A stretch of DNA of 10,514 nucleotides from Betaproteobacteria bacterium. GTDB taxonomy: Bacteria > Pseudomonadota > Gammaproteobacteria > Burkholderiales > SG8-39. The DNA is taken from positions 1 through 10,514 of the forward strand of contig CANIIN010000050.1 of assembly GCA_947467405.1 (NCBI GenBank). Direction: 5' to 3'. A program made the position numbers and the translations under genes. The notes under the pieces are model-generated. The model did no database searches and was not told the origin of the DNA. It saw nothing but the letters and a program-made list of their open reading frames with translations. This document shows, in pieces, positions 8,142 through 10,514 of the stretch (the stretch's first letter is position 1; each line of letters starts with the position of its first letter).

Positions 8142-9815
8142 ATGCCAACCAACCTGCCGCCAGACGTTGCCAATCATCCCCTCACCAAGGCGTACGAGGC
8201 CTGCTCGGACAAGCCGCTGACGCTCGGTGCGCTGCTGCACGACGTCGCTGCGCGCTACGCCGGCAACCAGGTGCTGGCGTTCCGTGGTCAGGCCATCACC
8301 TATAGGGAACTGCTGGCGCAGGCCCGCGCCACCGCCAAGGCGCTCATTGCCGGCGGTTGCGGCAAGGGCACGCGGGTGGGCATCCTGATGTCCAGTCGGC
8401 CCGAGTATTTCGCCGCCGTGTACGGCGTGGCCATGGCTGGCGGCATTGTGGTGCCGCTGCACTCCGTGGCCACGGCGAATGATCGCGAGTTCATGCTCCA
8501 GCACAGCGATTGCGCGATCTTGCTCATGCAGGCTGCACTGGCCCGGCATGACTGGCTGGGCGAGTTTCTGGAACGGCATGCCGAAGTCAAGCAACAAACC
8601 AATGGCCAGTTGCGTCTGGCCGCGCTGCCCTGGCTACGTCGCGTGGTATGCCTCGATGATGATCGTGGCGTGGCCGGCGTGCAGTCCTGGCAGGCATTCA
8701 TTGATGCCGGCGCATCGGTCAGCGATGCGTTGCTCGATGCGGTGGCCGCGCAGGTGCATCCGTCCGACGATGCGGTCATCATCTACACCTCCGGTTCCAC
8801 CGGCAGCCCCAAGGGCGTGCTGCATCGCCATCGCGCCGCCTGCCTGCAGCAATGGCGCGCCCCCATCATCTACGGCATGGCCGAGGACGAGCGCATCTGG
8901 AGCGTCAATCCGTTCTTCTGGTCGGCGGGGTTCTCGTTTTTCATGGGCGCCATCACCTCGGGCGGATGCCTGGTGCTGCAGGAGCATTTCGAAGCAGGCG
9001 AGACGCTGGAGTTGCTGGAGCGCGAACGCGTCACCATGCTGGCCAGCGCGGTTGCGACGCTGGCGCCGTTGTGCGATCACCCCGACGTCACGCGCCGCAA
9101 CCTGTCTGCCGTCCGGCACCTGCCGACCAACGCCGGCCTGCGCCGCTTCCTGAACGTCGAGGAAAAGAAGTGGGGGCCGACGGTCGCCTACGGCCTGACC
9201 GAAACCTTCGCCAGTGCGACCTACGTCATTCCCGACGAAGCCGACCCGCTGACCGATCCGGGCGGCTATCCCATGCCGGGCATGCGTTTTCGCGTCGTCG
9301 AGCCGGCCACCGGCAAGACGCTCGGGCCGAACGAGAAGGGCGAGATCGCCGCCACCGGCATGCAGCTCATGCGCACCTATTACAAGAAGAGCCCGGAAGA
9401 ATGCTTCGATGCGGAAGGCTATGTGCGCACCGGCGACGAGGGCTACATCGACGACCGCGGCCGCGTTCATTACACCGCTCGGCTTTCCAACATGATCAAG
9501 ACCAAGGGCGCCAACGTCTCGCCCATGGAGATCGAGGAAGTGCTGAGCCGCTGGGGTCGCATCAAGCTGCCCTGCGTGGTCGGCATCCCCAGCGAGGTGC
9601 GCGGCGAGGACGTGGTGGCCTGCATCGTCAAGCGCGATGACCTCGACGTCACCGCGGACGAGGTGATGACCTACCTGCGCAAGGAACTGGCTTCCTACAA
9701 GGTGCCGCGCCATGTCGTGTTCATGAAGCAGGAAGACATTCCCATGACCGGCTCCAACAAGCCGCGCCTGGGCGACATGCGCAAGATCGCGGCCGGCCTC
9801 ATCGCCGCCAAGTAG
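8142..9815 (+). CDS. AMP-forming acyl-CoA ligase (ligase 2)
   Basis: A complete ANL-superfamily enzyme of 557 residues. Motifs in order are the P-loop YTSGSTGSPKG (215-225), A5 YGLTE (350-354), A7 VRTGD (428-432), A8-like ARLSNMIKTKGANVSP (446-461), and Lys540 in GSNKPRL, the expected catalytic Lys for adenylation. The A8 hinge is unusual: where most relatives have R-x-(D/K)-D, this reads R-L-S-N. It is not a close duplicate of ligase 1: lengths differ and the motifs differ in detail. The predicted reaction is acid + ATP + CoA to acyl-CoA + AMP + PPi; substrate unknown. The ATG at 8142 has a poor Shine-Dalgarno sequence, but the next in-frame Met (about residue 83) lies inside the conserved N-terminal domain, so 8142 is kept. 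It lies 136 bases after the CoA-transferase and 51 before ligase 3. Confidence 0.92.
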   Translation: MPTNLPPDVANHPLTKAYEACSDKPLTLGALLHDVAARYAGNQVLAFRGQAITYRELLAQARATAKALIAGGCGKGTRVGILMSSRPEYFAAVYGVAMAGGIVVPLHSVATANDREFMLQHSDCAILLMQAALARHDWLGEFLERHAEVKQQTNGQLRLAALPWLRRVVCLDDDRGVAGVQSWQAFIDAGASVSDALLDAVAAQVHPSDDAVIIYTSGSTGSPKGVLHRHRAACLQQWRAPIIYGMAEDERIWSVNPFFWSAGFSFFMGAITSGGCLVLQEHFEAGETLELLERERVTMLASAVATLAPLCDHPDVTRRNLSAVRHLPTNAGLRRFLNVEEKKWGPTVAYGLTETFASATYVIPDEADPLTDPGGYPMPGMRFRVVEPATGKTLGPNEKGEIAATGMQLMRTYYKKSPEECFDAEGYVRTGDEGYIDDRGRVHYTARLSNMIKTKGANVSPMEIEEVLSRWGRIKLPCVVGIPSEVRGEDVVACIVKRDDLDVTADEVMTYLRKELASYKVPRHVVFMKQEDIPMTGSNKPRLGDMRKIAAGLIAAK

Positions 9816-9866
9816 CGCAACCGCTTTTGGCTGCACAGGCATCCATTTGCACAAGGAACAAACGCC

Positions 9867-10514
9867 ATGAGTCCGTTGTCCCGTCAGTTGCAGCACGTCT
9901 GGTCGCTCGATCCGGCGGCCACCGCCATCGAATTCAAGGGCGAGAAATACCTGTGGAGCGATTTGAAGGGCCTGGCGCTGAAACTCGACCAGCTGCTGAC
10001 GTCACAGGGGTTGGGCGAGGGCGCGGCCATCGGCATTTTCCTGCGCAACCGGCCCGGCATCGTGGCCACCATCGTCGGCGTGCTGGCCACTGGTCGCGCC
10101 ATCGTGTCCATCAACCCTCACTACCCGCCGGAGACGCTGGCTGGCGAAGTGCGCGACCTCAACGTGGCGGTGCTGGTCGGTGACGAGTCGGACTGGAAAT
10201 CCGATCTGATTCGCGCCGAAGCGGCCAAGACCGGCACCATGGGTATCAGCATCCGTGCCGACGGCAAGGAGCTCACACTGCTGCCCGGCCTGGAGAAGGT
10301 CGGACCCGGCACGCACCACACCATTCCCGAAGGCATCGCGCTGGAGATTCTCACCAGCGGCACCACCGGCAAGCCCAAGCGCATCCAGGCGCGTTACCGC
10401 GCGCTGGCCGACGCGGTGCTGCCGCCCGGCGCGGCCGACGGCGTGCTGCCCGAGACGCTCAAGCCCGGCGTGGCCATGATGGCCAATCCGCTGGTGCACG
10501 TGAGCGGCATCTTC
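9867..10514 (+). CDS. AMP-binding acyl-CoA ligase (ligase 3; 3' partial)
   Basis: The frame stays open from ATG 9867 to the last base, giving 216 N-terminal residues; the gene continues beyond the window. AAGGA at 9853-9857 lies 9 bases upstream and supports this start. The N-terminal ANL pattern is visible: GIFLRNRPGIVATIVGVLATG (56-76), INPHYPPETLAGEVRD (82-97), the P-loop LTSGTTGKPKR (162-172), and MMANPLVHVSGIF at the cut edge. The P-loop ends in Arg172 rather than the usual Gly. The region between the N-terminal fold and the P-loop is shorter than in ligase 2. It is the third adenylating enzyme in the same operon. The substrate is not readable, and the A5-A10 motifs lie outside the window. 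The adenylation domain is confident; whether it is a stand-alone CoA ligase is less so. Confidence 0.87.
   Translation, partial: MSPLSRQLQHVWSLDPAATAIEFKGEKYLWSDLKGLALKLDQLLTSQGLGEGAAIGIFLRNRPGIVATIVGVLATGRAIVSINPHYPPETLAGEVRDLNVAVLVGDESDWKSDLIRAEAAKTGTMGISIRADGKELTLLPGLEKVGPGTHHTIPEGIALEILTSGTTGKPKRIQARYRALADAVLPPGAADGVLPETLKPGVAMMANPLVHVSGIF

Noticed and set aside
8634..9896. Minus-strand open frame of 420 codons opposite ligase 2
   Set aside because: Composition is typical of a shadow frame, and the opposite strand encodes a clear ligase.

Overview
The window is GC-rich, densely coded bacterial DNA with the codon habits of a high-GC proteobacterium. A periplasmic receptor of the Bug/TctC type, a family greatly expanded in Burkholderiales and relatives, and dRS3/REP-like palindromic repeats both point to a beta- or gammaproteobacterium. 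No rRNA or tRNA gene is present to settle the taxonomy. No phage, insertion sequence or CRISPR array is visible.

Layout: (1) The left edge cuts into a rightward FAD-dependent dehydrogenase of the TcuA/fumarate reductase flavoprotein type, ending at 1114. (2) Positions 1115-1504 are non-coding and unusually rich in palindromes: a paired 27-base inverted repeat, a long hairpin, and two GC-rich stem elements in opposite orientation. They lie between convergent genes. (3) A leftward luciferase-like (LLM) flavin/F420 oxidoreductase occupies 1505-2533. (4) A divergent intergenic region (2534-2830) probably holds the promoters for both directions and has a strong 12-bp dyad. (5) From 2831 to the right edge six genes run rightward with gaps of about 23, 82, 72, 136 and 51 bases, looking like one operon: a double-hotdog FAS1-like/MaoC acyl dehydratase, an acyl-CoA ligase, a TTT-family substrate-binding protein, a class III (CaiB/BaiF) CoA-transferase, a second acyl-CoA ligase, and a third AMP-binding enzyme cut off by the window end.

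Taken together this reads as a catabolic locus for an organic acid, or several related acids. The periplasmic protein would capture a carboxylate. The ligases and CoA-transferase would convert it, or its breakdown intermediates, to CoA thioesters. The hotdog protein would hydrate an enoyl-CoA, or dehydrate a hydroxyacyl-CoA. The flavoprotein and LLM enzyme could carry out redox steps. The substrate cannot be read from the sequence. Alicyclic acids, steroid or terpenoid side chains and aromatic acids are all compatible, and this is inference. The third ligase is clear in frame from 9867 to the window end and has no stop codon inside the window.
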